NCBI RefSeq assembly: GCF_921293095.1
Contig: NC_060248.1
Span: forward strand, 136,536,972 to 136,600,971
Length of the DNA: 64,000 nucleotides
DNA from: Ischnura elegans
Taxonomy: Eukaryota > Arthropoda > Insecta > Odonata > Coenagrionidae
Direction: 5' to 3'
Under the pieces are notes generated by a model. The model had not been told where the DNA came from. It did no database searches and saw nothing but the letters and a program-made list of their open reading frames with translations. A program made the translations under genes and the position numbers. This document shows positions 11,420 through 22,875 of the stretch, piece after piece (within the stretch, counting starts at the first letter, position 1; every line of letters begins with the position of its first letter).

Positions 11420-11985
11420 GGAGTACCTGATCCTACTATTTAAAAAAACGAAGATAGAGACAAAAAAATCTTTATTAATTGACATGCAGTTGAGTTTATC
11501 TGCTAAAAACAAAGGGGAAAAACACCAAAAATGGGATTTTTTCGAATTTTGAGGATTTTCCGGGGTTAAAATGGCAAATCTAACACGGCCATTCAAAAGA
11601 GCAATGAAAGATACACAAAAAATTATTACGTAGAAGTTTGTCAAAGATAACTTACATAACCTAAAAATTCATCAAAAAATTCAATATTATTCCTAAACTC
11701 AATTTTGATCCAAAAGGTCAGAAAAAAATTAGGGTGGTTTTGGACATAAAAATATGTGTCCATGAATTTTTTTCAGATTTCTCTAAGCAAAAGGATCACA
11801 CAGGAAATTTTTTTTTCGACAAAACATGTTTTTTATGATATGAGGACCGTAGGACCACCTATGCATCTGAAAAGTTTGCTAAAGGTGTCTCTAAATATTT
11901 ACTTTCGATTGCTTTGAATCCCAAATAAGAATCCAGCCGAGTGCAGATCTTGCCATTTTATCTCACTACTTATAGCCTTTAAAGC
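11420..11985 (-). repeat. Right arm of the large inverted repeat
   Basis: This is the inverted, diverged copy of 1234-1790. It contains 'gagtgcagatcttgccat' and 'tcgattgctttgaatccc', the inverses of left-arm sequence. About 140 bp of unmatched AT-rich sequence separates it from the pogo-like end at 12128, compared with about 1.1 kb on the left. Confidence 0.7.
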
Positions 11986-12127
11986 ATTTGTTTTATAAAT
12001 AAGAAGCGATAGTTGTTTTAAAGTTGGTTTAATTCAAATTTTTCTATTTAAAATTAAACATAGATACATGTATAAAAATTATGCATTAATGACCTCTGCT
12101 CATGAATTAACAGTAAAATAAGTTTAC

Positions 12128-12252
12128 AGTACGCACCCGATTATCTGGACTAATAATGGGAAGGGTCAGCACAAATAATCGGAAAACATGGATAACCCCA
12201 GCTTTCTCTTAAATGTCTTGCATGTACATAATTTACCTAAAACGAACTATAT
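12128..12252 (+). mobile_element. Pogo/Tigger-like terminal sequence
   Basis: It begins cagtacgcacccgattatct and is preceded by TA, which fits the 5' end of a pogo-type element pointing rightward. The first 125 bp are the inverted counterpart of 1-122. No matching right end or transposase was found downstream, so the element is truncated or its far end is unrecognisable. Confidence 0.5.
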
Positions 12253-13249
12253 ATTATTATTTATGCAGTTATTCTGTTATTTTAGAGTGCTTCCTCAACT
12301 CATTGAGAGCTTTCTTCACCAGTTCGCGATCTTTTTAGCGGCATTAAAATGGTTATACACGTATTATTAATGCTCCATGTAAGACCTGGTCTCGAAAACC
12401 ACACATCCGTGACTGTGTGATCACTTGGGTTATGACTTTTTTGTAACCCCATGTTCCTGTGCTATGAATTGATGAACTTTTGTTCAAAACTAAAGAATAA
12501 GACATTATTTCTGTTTTCTTTTTAAAAAAGGTCACCCCCAACCCAAAAAACTACTTTTACCACATAAACGTATTCGCTGAAAAAATCACTTTGTAGCAGT
12601 TTTTTAAGTTTTGATAATCAATTAAATTATAAGGATGCAATTTTATAACACTTATGTATTAACACACCTCTGTGCAATGGCGTAGCGAGGGGGGGAGGTC
12701 CTGACCAACCCCCACCACCGAAATATAAATCACAATTATTTATCTTCATAAAAAATGGAAATTTAGGCAGTTGGCAAACAAAATATTGAAAAATCATTCA
12801 TTTATAAAATATTTCTTTCACAAATGAAGTTATTTTGATTATAAAAAGTGTCGAAAGTAGTTTAAAATAGAACTTAGAACCGCATTTATCTAAAAATCCC
12901 CCCTAACGTAGTTCATGGCTACCCCACTGGATCTGCCCAACTGTCTGAGATTAATCTACAATTTTTGAGTAGTGAGGTCTTTTTTCTGGTAAAAGAATAA
13001 ATGAAAAAATAGCTAGTATTGGAATTCCACCTGACATAACTTAAGGTATTTTCTGAAACTTTACTTTAGAAAATCTTCCAGTTTCTTCAAAAAAAACAGA
13101 AAACCTGAGTTAAATGAAATATAAATTTCATGTCATCCAGCTGATTCAGTAATCTCTTCTTTACCATTGTTGAATTTCATTTTTAGCTGTTCATAATCAT
13201 TTGCAAGTTAAGGAATAAATGGATATTCAATGTTGGGAGATGTCTTTTT
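12253..13249. other. No feature seen
   Basis: AT-rich sequence with a C/G-rich patch near 12685-12720. No open frame with recognisable protein similarity. Confidence 0.4.
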
Positions 13250-13552
13250 CCAGCCTTTATATCAACTCACCAACCTGTCTGTTTGTTTGTCTGTTTGTCT
13301 GGTACAAATCTTGTAACTCAAATTTGACTCACTTCCTGTGAAGCAAAAACGCTGAAATTTTGCACACTTCTTCATTTCCGATGACAATACATGAAAATAT
13401 AACTTTTTCTCTCCAACCCCCCTTTAACCACCCCCCAGTCAACCTATAGCCCCCCTATACGTCACTTTTGGTTTTTCGGGGTCACTGAGTTTTTTTGCTT
13501 TGTGTCATATATAAACGTTGCTCATCCCCTGTAATCTAAATATAAAGGCTGG
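13250..13552. mobile_element. 303-bp MITE-like element
   Basis: The ends are ccagcctttatat at 13250 and the inverse atataaaggctgg ending at 13552. T-rich pentamers lie on both sides. Inside are a 'tgtttgtctgtttgtctgg' microsatellite and C-rich runs. No protein is encoded. The superfamily is unknown. Confidence 0.55.
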
Positions 13553-13570
13553 TTTTTAAAAAAAAAATTT

Positions 13571-14640
13571 TTATAAGAGCTTATTTCCTTCAATTTCACT
13601 ATCCATTACTAAGTGAAAAACTGGATCAAGAACATGGCGCTGATAGGCAATGAGTTGCAGCTTTCCTAATTTCTTTTCAGCAAACTCTGAACAACCGATG
13701 GCAACGCCTTTATTTCTTCCAGTATTCACATTTGTAGTGTTAGCAACAATCATCTTTACACTTTTCCATAAATTTTTCCATTTGTCTCGATTCTAATTTC
13801 CATTCTTTTTTTAATTAAATTTTTTTTTTCACTGTAGCATTTTCTTCATTTCTTCTTTTATTGAAACGCCTTCTTTAATAGTGGATCTGTAAATACCAGA
13901 TTGTGAAAGCATATCCAGATTAATGCCATCTTGAAATAGCTGTTTACAAACTGCTGATGCTTTGCTGCTTGATAAATTTAAAATTTTGGTTTTGCTGTAC
14001 TTCTTTTGCTTGTGGATTCTTCTTATTCGGACTCTTGATATTCACTCTCAGTCTCTGATACACAAGCTGGCATTATTGTTGCATTTGCTGTTGAGGAAGT
14101 AGATGCCGAAGGCATTTTTCTTCTTTTGGATGGATGGAGAGATTCATTACTGCCTGCCTTTTCAGTAGAATTACCTACTTTTCCTTTACTCTCAATTTTT
14201 GGATGATATAACTTTCTAACCTCACTGCACAGCCATTCACCATTATCTTTTGTTATGTCAAATACTTCACTCAAAGAATAGTATTTTCCTCGCTCTATAC
14301 ATTCATCATAGGTTTTAGCATATGTCCTAGTTTTGATTGTACTACTTGATTTGATAAAGTTAGGAAATTTAATTTCTTTCGCCACACACTTATAACTTCT
14401 TTCATAATCTCTTTCACTCGTTCCTTCCTTCTTTTGATAGATGTTCCAAGGGTTTAATAGCGGCCAAAAACTTGCATTTTCAGTGGTATCCTGCTATTCT
14501 TTTCCAGTGACTGTTCTTCTAGCGGAGCAGTTCTTCTTTTCCTATTTGAGTCTTGATGTTGAGTAAGATTCTTCTCCCAGATCTTCTTGTTCCTTTCAAT
14601 CGTAGTTACACTTACCTTATGAGACATTACGATTTCAAAT
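13571..14640 (-). pseudogene. Unassigned transposon-type gene relic
   Basis: On the minus strand several consecutive frames appear to belong to one decayed gene. A start MSHKVSVTTIERNKKIWEK lies near 14628. Next comes a segment with KEIKFPNFIKSS and EVFDITKDNGEWLC, running to a serine-rich tail (frame 14385-14023). Then follow CKQLFQDGINLDMLSQSGIY near 13960-13880 and NTGRNKGVAIGCSEFAEKKLG near 13740-13660. Several shifts and stops separate the parts. The phrase 'NTGRNKG' followed by a region ending HVLDPVFHLVMD reminds me of a multicopy family of uncharacterised proteins in invertebrate genomes. I cannot name the family. The repetitive setting makes a mobile-element origin likely. Confidence 0.45.
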
Positions 14641-16158
14641 TGCAGTTGGAGACTTGGAACAAATTAATAAGAAATTAAGAATAAGAATTAATAAGAAGAT
14701 CACAAACGTATACAGTTATATACTTAAAAATTTGAGAATGTTATAGAACTTTCTGGACACTTCTTTTAAGTAATATAAAATTCAATACTGCCATAGAAGA
14801 CTTCTTACAAACATCCAGACTACTCTATAGAGTTCCATCATACAGATTGAGATCTTTGAAGAACGTTTTGACAATATTCTAGAAAGAACATTGATATACC
14901 TTGTACATGGCTGAAATTCTAATTAGCAATTTCTTGTTTGGGGTGGCCTTTTAAAAAATAGAACAAAACTAAGACTTCTGACGTTATTTTTTGGGCAAAG
15001 TTCATCCTTTTGTGGCACAGAGTCACTCAAAAACATTGACACTCTCATTACCTCAATAATCCAACCCAGCTAGCCCTTCTCAGAATAACAATATGTAATA
15101 TTATATTCAATATTAACACATTCCGTGCTGACGGTTATTTAAAGATAATTACGGCTGACATTTTTGCAAAAATTCGTATTTTTTTATTATTAATTTAACG
15201 ACAGGATTTTATGAGTTGTGATGCTTGATACATGTATTCACTCTTTTTTCCAAAAGTAACCCTTCATTTGTTAAAAATTTGAAATTAAAATATTCTAATT
15301 ATCCTGTCAATCTTGTGACACCTCCCCATAATACACGTATATGTTTCCGAGATTTCTTCGCTCTTTGTTAGTATGTACTGTGACAAAAACCCGTTTAGAC
15401 CTAATCATTTTCTGGAAAACTCTCATGAAGATAGTATTTCAGCTAATGTTAATTTTTCAACCGGGAAATGATACATTTCAATACAATTTTAAATGTTTTA
15501 TTGCACTGAAGTAAATCAATCTCAAATCAATTTCTCACTCTAGAGTATCAGGGATTGGCAAAGATTCGTTATTTGGAATTGGTCTTATTGCTAAAGTGAT
15601 ATTAGGAAAATGAATTACATGAATGCTTACTTAAGCAGGAGAACCCGACAGTGCATTATCATAAAAATGTAACAATACGTAAAAGACAGTTAGGATCAAG
15701 CCAAACCATGGTTATAGCAAATGGTAATGATTTATGCGTACCTTTGAGCTACATATTTGGTCAAACTACTGTGACAAGTAGTGCAGTAAACCCTTGGATT
15801 CCAATTCTAGTCCTGATTGCCAAAATGGCAGCAACAGTAAAATTTATAAATAAGCATGCACATGCTCTACGGAAACCTAACCACCACATGTGGCAAAAGT
15901 GCTAGGTGCATGGAAGGGAGGATGGAAAGGTATGTTCACAGCAGCCTGCCATGCAAGCGTACCAGGTATGTACGTTCACAGCAGCGAAAGCATTAATGAA
16001 GTCATGGGAATTTTGATGTGTGATGGAAGGGACCGAACGAAAGGTTGGAGATATGTAAAAGTCTACGAATGCAGGGAAGCATTCGGTAGGAGTGTTTTTG
16101 GGAGGATACTATGGGGTGGCCTGAGTTATTTGCTTTATGAATTTTGAGAAGGATATAT
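14641..16158. other. No gene seen
   Basis: AT-rich non-coding sequence. Open frames at 15651-15905 and 15890-16147 carry no recognisable motif. A short direct repeat 'gttcacagcagc' occurs at 15935 and 15975. Confidence 0.4.
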
Positions 16159-16213
16159 GTACTATCATTTGCAAAAGTCTTGCAACAAATCGAGCGGCGC
16201 CACTTTCGCTCCA
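16159..16213 (+). repeat. 55-bp sequence identical to an inverted copy at 20020
   Basis: The block from 'gtactatcatttgcaaaag' to 'ccactttcgctcca' is the exact inverse of 20020-20074. Beyond it similarity continues only in patches ('cttcatggt', 'gaacgggtcat'). Both copies read FAKVLQQIERRHFRS in one frame. I do not recognise the family. Confidence 0.7.
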
Positions 16214-17719
16214 TTGTCGATTTCTGGCCACCATTAAGATTGAATGATCACTATCTAGGTATGAATCTTCATGGTAGCTCGGGAACGACTCACGAACGGG
16301 TCATCGTGACACGGGAGTGAGACGTAGGAAATCATTACGATGTTCAGTTTAGTAAACGTGCGTAGATGTTGTTAAGTCGTCGCGGCGTTTGAGATTATTT
16401 TTGTACCCGTAGTTGACTGGAGTAGATAATTGAAAATATTTACCCGTTAAAAGAGTGGTGAGAGTTACCTATGACGCCTGGCTTCCAATGGTAAACCCCA
16501 TAAGGACGGCTGGGGGCACGATTTCGCCATTAGGAACACGGAAATCAACTCGCTCGTAACCCTTTTTTTAGGGATTCAACGTCGTTCAGGAGACTTTATA
16601 TTAAGTTGTTGAAATATTTGTTCGATATAGAAGAATTAATAAATGAAAAAAAAATTAACTGACAATTTTCCGAAAAAAAAAAACACGACTCTGTCGTCTC
16701 CACCATATATAATTGATTGGCATTAAATAGTTCTTTACGTCAGCTAATAGGTCCTGCACCTCGTCTTGCCCTACATCTTTATCCCAACTTTACCAGCCAG
16801 GGATGAGGAAGTAGGTTACCTGGAGTAAAACTTGCAGGCCGTAAGTGATTCTCACGTACTTCCAAAATAATGAAAATAGGGCCAATTTGTAGCCCTATCA
16901 TATATACATGTTGATGCCACAATTTGCTTGAAGAAAATACGCACAGAAAAATAGTTGATAAACACCTCAAGATAAGCCTTTCCTATATTTAAAAATAAGC
17001 GCCGTGGTGCGTGCACGATTAAGGATTACCATTACATAGGTAATTCGTAGGATTGTACTTAGTAGATCAGCTAGTCTCACATTCTGTCCCTTTCCAACAA
17101 AATTACTGGATTAAAAAAACACTGATTGTAGAATACTGAAGCCTAAAGTTTAAAAGTAAAATTCTTCACTTAATTTATATCTTTTTCTATCTCTAAGAAA
17201 AATTTCCGTCACTGCTCATTTACGAAACGAAAAAGGGTAAAATTGTTCTGAAAAACTTTACTGGCGAAATTAACTTGGTAGGAAATGGCGACAAGTTGAT
17301 GACAAATAGGCAGCATACAACATAGGCGGGCAGCATAATCGCTGCAAAATATCATTCATAATTTTCTTTTTAATAAGATAAAATTGATCTGTTTAAGAAA
17401 TTACGTATATGGAACCTTAGATTATTACGATAGTTCTCATTCCAAAGGTTAATAATGTTGAGCAGTTACGGACCTGTAAAGGAAACCATATAGCACTAGG
17501 AATTACATTCACCAGTGATTCTGATTGGAGTTCCTTCAAGAAAACGCAATTGATTCGTCCTACCGCACTAACTACGTATGATTCCCGTCGCACGGTCATT
17601 TAAATTAGAAATTGTTGCAAAAAATGCTCAAATTCAACAGCTGGTACCCTCTTAACATAAATTTCAAAAATAAAAAAACTTTAAAATAAAATACGGCTGT
17701 ACGGAGGATAAAAATTTTC
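16214..17719. other. No gene seen
   Basis: The first 120 bp are a patchy continuation of the repeat shared with 19920-20020. The remainder is AT-rich with homopolymer A runs near 16640-16685 and no recognisable coding sequence. Confidence 0.4.
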
Positions 17720-17785
17720 GGCCTCGAGAAAGACTTGAACGCGGGATCCTCCTATTACCAGCCCGACTCGTTATCCACTGAGCTA
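17720..17785 (-). tRNA. tRNA-like sequence, not an intact tRNA gene
   Basis: On the minus strand TAGCTCAGTGGATAACG fits an internal A box at tRNA positions 8-22, with a possible D stem GCTC/GAGT. GTTCAAGTC fits the B box. The sequence lacks the 5' acceptor strand, and its T-stem and anticodon stem do not pair. It directly abuts the A-tail of the LINE at 17786. It is either a tRNA gene or tRNA-derived SINE interrupted by the LINE, or a relic. Confidence 0.5.
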
Positions 17786-18830
17786 TTTTTTTTTTTTTTT
17801 TTTTCCTAGTTTCAAATCATTTTATTTCCAGTTTTTTTTTCCAAAGGTAGTTCTCAGGTACATATTGTTCCTTACAATGTTTCAGTAATTCCCCCTTTTG
17901 GCAGTGAATTGAAATGAGTAACCTTTAATAAATATTATTGTAAACAATCAAAAAATAAATAAAAATAAAGTAAAATTGAAGTGATAAACAATAAGGGGGA
18001 AGTTTGTAACATTTCTTTCTATAAATATATATTTTTTCCATTGTTTTTCCTTTTCTTCTAAGCGGCCGTCTCTTCCAGCTTTCTGATTACCCAGGGCCGC
18101 AGGGTCGGTGGGGCTCCAGTGAAGTCCATTTTGCGGGCATATGCGATAAGACCGGGTCCCACCGCACCACCTGAGAGTCTCAATTCAACAAATTTCGAAA
18201 CAAGGGAAGATATGATGTTAGACTTGAAGGAGGGGAAGAAGCGGAAATTTAGGCTAAGTAAGTGCTGGTCCGGGACGACATCACCACCAAAAGTGTTCCA
18301 GATTTGGAAGATATTTTGGATTTTTTTCCAATGGGGAGATGTTGCTGTGCACCCTAAAATGTGGTGGACTAAATCGTCCGGCCGTTTACATTTCGGGCAA
18401 TTCGGGTCTTTAACAATTCCTATTTGAAACTTCCTCTTTAGCGTAGCCGTTATTCCATGAAGGATTTCATAAGAGGCACTTAGTTGCCTGGCTCCCCATT
18501 TATTCCAGCCAGATGCCCAGTTTTTAAGGGACTGTGTACTGGCCTTGATGGTTGGATGAGCGCTTTCCTCTATGGCCCTCAGATATATCTTTTTAGGCTG
18601 GAACTGTTCTCCCTCCCTCATTAGACTGATGATTGTTTTGGTTTCCTTGGCGGCCCTTTGGAGTGCATGATTGTGAGTGTCTATTGCGGCTATAGTTAAT
18701 TGTTTTTCCTGAGGTGTGGCGTCTAATAGTGTCTTCAATCTCAAGGTCACTTGATCGCAATTTTGAGTATTTGTTGTTATTGTAACACTGAGCTCCTTCA
18801 TGTGTTTCTCCTACGGCTTCTCACTTGAAC
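17786..18830 (-). mobile_element. 5'-truncated LINE with poly(A) tail
   Basis: On the minus strand the element consists of the end of a reverse-transcriptase ORF (18801-18058), a 250-bp 3' UTR with several AATAAA-like words, and a 19-nt poly(A), seen as T at 17786-17804. The 5' part of the reverse transcriptase is missing, as is usual for truncated LINE copies. Confidence 0.7.
18058..18801 (-). pseudogene. Non-LTR retrotransposon ORF2, C-terminal zf-RVT region
   Basis: An uninterrupted 247-codon frame. Around residues 100-165 it has 'SASYEILHGI' followed by CPKCKRPDDLVHHILGC and 'TSPHWKKI'. This is the zinc-binding region (zf-RVT) found after the reverse-transcriptase domain of L1/Tx1-type non-LTR elements. 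Residues before it are polar and helical and probably belong to the thumb or linker. The catalytic reverse-transcriptase and endonuclease domains would lie upstream and are absent. The lack of stops suggests a fairly young copy. Assignment to the L1/Tx1 group rather than another LINE clade is by motif style only. Confidence 0.65.
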
Positions 18831-19880
18831 AAATTTGATCAAAATAATCACTTTCTCGGTATATTAGTCTTTTATTCGTTTATATGATTATAACTTGAGC
18901 ACGGAGGCTTTCGCATACTCTATGTTTCGGCTGGTTAGTATATACAATAGGAATATAATGATGTTGTCGCCTGCGACTTCGGTATGGTGTCGTCTTTATA
19001 AGTTATTATTATTTGTTATTATGTTTCAAACTCGGTACTTGTATTTCTAATGAAGCAAGCGTATACATTCATTACAAACAGAAATTCTGTTAGGATTTGC
19101 TTACGTCCTTCTTACTCGACTTGAAAGGTTTTATGAAATGAGCTGCAGTTCCACTGATGCCTTAAACATAAAACGTATGGCCAACAAACACATTTCCTAA
19201 TACAATGTAACCTACTTAATGCAAGTAGATAATTCAATTAATAATGCTAAGTAAGTATCCTACATTATCCCGGATTCATCAGTGTATATGTAAATGATTG
19301 CATCTAAATAAGATAACTTAATCATCAACGACATAGCAGCTTAGAGTTATTATTCGCATTCACACTAATTCAGCAGTAGAACATATTATCAAACAATACC
19401 TGTTGAAATCCGACAATCATTAAAAATGGGACTTTTAGCTGGAATTAAGTTTTCCTCGTCATACTTTGAATAAGTGGAAAGGAATACATCTTTACCGATT
19501 GACGGACGTCGGAGAACTCTGTTATTACTTACGCAACGATTAATGCCGATCAGCTTAACTAATTCATATTTTACGTGTTTGCTCAGATGATTTATATGAT
19601 GAAACACTGGGAATTTCAAAGCTGCCTCGTATCATATGTCGTATATATTGTATTAAAACATCAACCCGAGTCGATAGATGTAAACAAAAGTCTACCATGT
19701 TCACAGTGAACGACTTGTGATTTCCAGCTCTCTGAAAAGAGCTGAGATCACTCAAAAAGAGCCAAGCTATCAACTTTTTAAAATCTCTCCGATGAATTAC
19801 CTTCGATCTTTACTACTGCATTAGTTGCTACAATGTGTTTGGGGGAATATCATGAACATTAATTTCACTTAAATGGAAGC
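18831..19880. other. No gene seen
   Basis: AT-rich sequence with small open frames on the minus strand and no recognisable motif. Confidence 0.4.
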
Positions 19881-20019
19881 GGTCAAATCCTGAGACTGAA
19901 AAGGATGACAAAATACCTCAACCACCCAATGACCCGTTCTCCATGCATTGAACCATGAAGACTAGTATTGGATTGTTGCATACACCCGAAAACCATACAA
20001 TTTCCGGGCACAATCTTTG

Positions 20020-20074
20020 TGGAGCGAAAGTGGCGCCGCTCGATTTGTTGCAAGACTTTTGCAAATGATAGTAC
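20020..20074 (-). repeat. Inverted copy of the 55-bp sequence at 16159
   Basis: Exact inverse of 16159-16213. Here it sits directly against the end of a Penelope-like RT relic, and the open frame runs through the junction, giving a chance fusion. Confidence 0.7.
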
Positions 20075-20660
20075 ATGGAAAGATGGTAAAATGATGTGAG
20101 AGAGGGAAAGAAGGGAAATGTCAGACTGGCTTAGTACCTCGGAGGTACCTTTTGTTTTTAGTAGAGCATTCAATTCGCTGTGGAAACCAGAGTTAGGGTC
20201 TGAGGGGAGAGAGGAGAGTGGGAGGAGGAGTCTCAGTAGTATGTTGCACTCCACAGTGTAGCCACAGATGTTGAGTACAGCGACTGTGGAACCTTTGTCA
20301 GCTGAGGTAATCACTATTTCTGTTTTTTTTTTTTTTTTTTGAGTTTCCTGATGGCAGTGGACTCCGAGGGGTAGAGGTTAGGTGGTTGATTAAGAGAGCA
20401 TGGTGAAGAATCGCTTGAGACCCTGGAAAGGAGACAGTTGATAAAAGTTTCAAGTGGGTGGTGGGTTGGAAGGGGTTTGGGCTGGTGGGAGGAAGGGAAG
20501 CGCAATTTGAGGAGAACATTGTGAATACCATCAGGCTCCTCTTGTCTTGCGTGGGAATTCTAAAAATCCCTCAACTGCAAGTTTTGGCAAAAATGCAAAG
20601 CGTGTGTGAGGTGGGGGTGAGATCAGAGGAAGAGGGGTTACCGTCTGCTGATGGGTAGTC
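20075..20660 (-). pseudogene. Penelope-like RT relic
   Basis: The minus-strand frame ending at 20314 carries VITSADKGSTVAVLN followed by SDPNSGFHSELNALL, and a further block before 'IILPSFHVL'. This order (ADKG motif, then DP.s.fh..L, then a P.FY-like box) is typical of the start of the PLE reverse transcriptase. Upstream at 20531-20330 a second frame with FINCLLSRVSS and an A-rich tract may be the preceding part. Catalytic palm motifs are missing. The fragment is degenerate and ends at the 55-bp repeat. Confidence 0.6.
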
Positions 20661-21884
20661 TACAGGCAGCTCGGCTCTCTCCCACTACTCAGCCATTAAA
20701 ACCTTAAAACTGTGAATAAGCCGTGAATTTTCTCATAAAACCTTAAAAATTTCTCAAATTTGTTTGTTAAACTACTATTGAAAGATAAAAAGAAAAATCT
20801 ATATGTGGATCATGTTTCAAGGTCAGTCACTCGCAGACACTGTCCGTGCATATATTGTCTGCACGCGTGTATTCGAAGTGCAATTATTGGTCCGTGTGCC
20901 ATGAAGACACATTGACCGTAAACGAGTGATCGGAAGATTGGTAACAAAAGTGTTCATTATCCCAGGCGAAAAATCAGACACTTCCCTGCCACCCTCCCAC
21001 TCACGACCTTTAGCCGGCCCTGAATTTTGCTTACAATAGGTGATGCCATAAGAGAGAGCATTTTCATTGTTGAGTTTACATTCACGGCATCTGTTAAATT
21101 TTTAGTATAGTACATGCAGTCGGTGATTGTTACGTGATCAATATTTCTGCCTAAAATGGCTTATCATCAGACTGTGAATTTGACGACATTGAGGCCGTGA
21201 AAACCTGGAAAAACCGTGAGTTTTATAATTTAGCTAGAGTGGGAACAATACCAGTGGATCATGGTCGTTAGGGTCAGGTGGTGGGGAATGCATGGTAAGA
21301 GCACTCGGGGGCTGCTCTGGGCTTTGGCGGGGAGAGTGGGGGAGGTTGAAAAGAGTAGCCAAGTTTGGTTTGATGCCAATGAGGGGAGAGGGAGCTTGAG
21401 GGGGTGGTTAGAGACAAAAAAAGGGGAAGGAAAGGCCTTCTTGGAAATACAAAGGGAAGGGAGTTTGTGCTGAGAAAGAGCTTCTCAAAAGAGCTGTGTG
21501 CAGTAACTAGAATTGTGTTTCCTTCCTTGAGTAGGTGAGGTGCACAACAAGAACTTTTTTTACTAGGGAGAGCTGGGTGGGATAATATTGGCTGACTAGC
21601 TTCTGCTATTGTACGGATTACGAAGTAATTAGAAAACAAATGTTATATTTTTGAATGTTGGCCACGAAGTGCTTAGAATCATTTCCAATCTCTTGATCAC
21701 TTCTGGAATTGAAGTGGGAACAACCTTAAGTGTGCCAGCAATGATAATAGTATACTTTATTGTTTACAGGTTGTTACATCCGATTTGAACATTTTTTCTA
21801 AATAGTTTACAGCTCAGCAATCAGTGAAATGCCTTCATATTACAATAAATTCAAATTGATTGGCAAATGAAAATATACAACAAA
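20661..21884. other. No confident feature
   Basis: A G-rich block at 21260-21580 is open on the minus strand for 121 codons but is proline/serine-rich low complexity without motifs. It may be decayed PLE DNA continuing from 20660. The rest is non-coding. Confidence 0.35.
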
Positions 21885-22589
21885 TAAGGTGAGGTGGGGT
21901 AAGTGCGACTGCGGGGTAAGTGCGACCCCCCTTCAGGAAAATCGTATTTCCGTTCTCGAAGCAGGTGGCGGTCGTGCAACATATTCTACACATAGTAATG
22001 AAACCAGAGCCAATGACTTTGTAATACTTATCCCTTAATTTCTCGTTCCACATGCTTAGGAAATATACCCGTCCGTTCATCTCGTAGTCTTAGTTGGTTG
22101 TGAGGAGAGGCTATACCGCAGTTCCCTCTGAATCAACGCATCGGAGGTTTTAGGTAAGAACTATATCTTGTTTTCTCTTATTCATGGATTGGTTTTCCTT
22201 GCTTTACTTTAAATTTAGGAACTGGGGTCATAATATTTAGTTTAGATGGGGGTCGCACTTTCCCCGTCGTAACCATCCATTCCTACCTTCCGGGGCAAGT
22301 GCGACCCCGTTGAATGGGGTAAGTGCGACCCCCTGTCGCACTTACCCCAGGCTACGAGGTTGAAGTATGGATTGAATTTTTAGTTTCTGACTAACAGTTC
22401 TTGCGTTAAACTTTTAGTTTCTGTCTGGCAGTTCTTGCGTTAAACTTTCTTAAATAAATGTTGAAAAACACCGAAGTTTATAAAACTAGGTCTTTTAATT
22501 ATAGTACTCTCATCAACTTTTATTTTGAAGGTTTATCCGATAAAGATAGCTTACTTCAGTTTGTTGATTGATTATGATAGGGCATTGGA

Positions 22590-22870
22590 TATCATGTCTT
22601 CTGACAAGGAGGATGTAGACGACATGGTATTAATGCCTGAAACAAGATAGCATGACTTGAAAAAGCTTTACAAATTCGGTGGCTAACATTCAAAGTGGAG
22701 ATTGGATTCTGGCTAAATTCAGCAGCAAAAAGTCAGTTGCTCACTATGTAGGGAAAATTCTGGAGATTAATGAATAAGGTGATGCCGTGGTTTTCTTTTT
22801 GAGGACTTTTTTGGAACTGAATTAAGTTTCACCTGTCCACAGAATGAGGATTCCAGCGAAATACCAAGGG
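22590..22870 (+). pseudogene. Decayed transposase C-terminal tail
   Basis: Plus-strand reading gives MSSDKEDVDDMVLMPET near 22592, then GDWILAKFSSKKSVAHYVGK near 22695-22755, then AVVFFLRTF. The pattern 'GdwvlvkF..kk...YVG.i....e..v.FlR' occurs in the C-terminal tails of several invertebrate DNA-transposon proteins. Stops and shifts are present. It is too short to assign with confidence. Confidence 0.4.
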
Positions 22871-22875
22871 AAGAT

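Noticed and set aside
13265-13300. Possible CRISPR-like short repeats
   Set aside because: It is a simple 'tgtttgtc' microsatellite inside a MITE; nothing in the window resembles a CRISPR array.
17720-17785. Functional tRNA gene
   Set aside because: The 5' acceptor strand is missing and T and anticodon stems do not pair.
21274-21639. 121-codon proline/serine-rich minus-strand frame
   Set aside because: Low-complexity sequence with no motif; at best decayed PLE.
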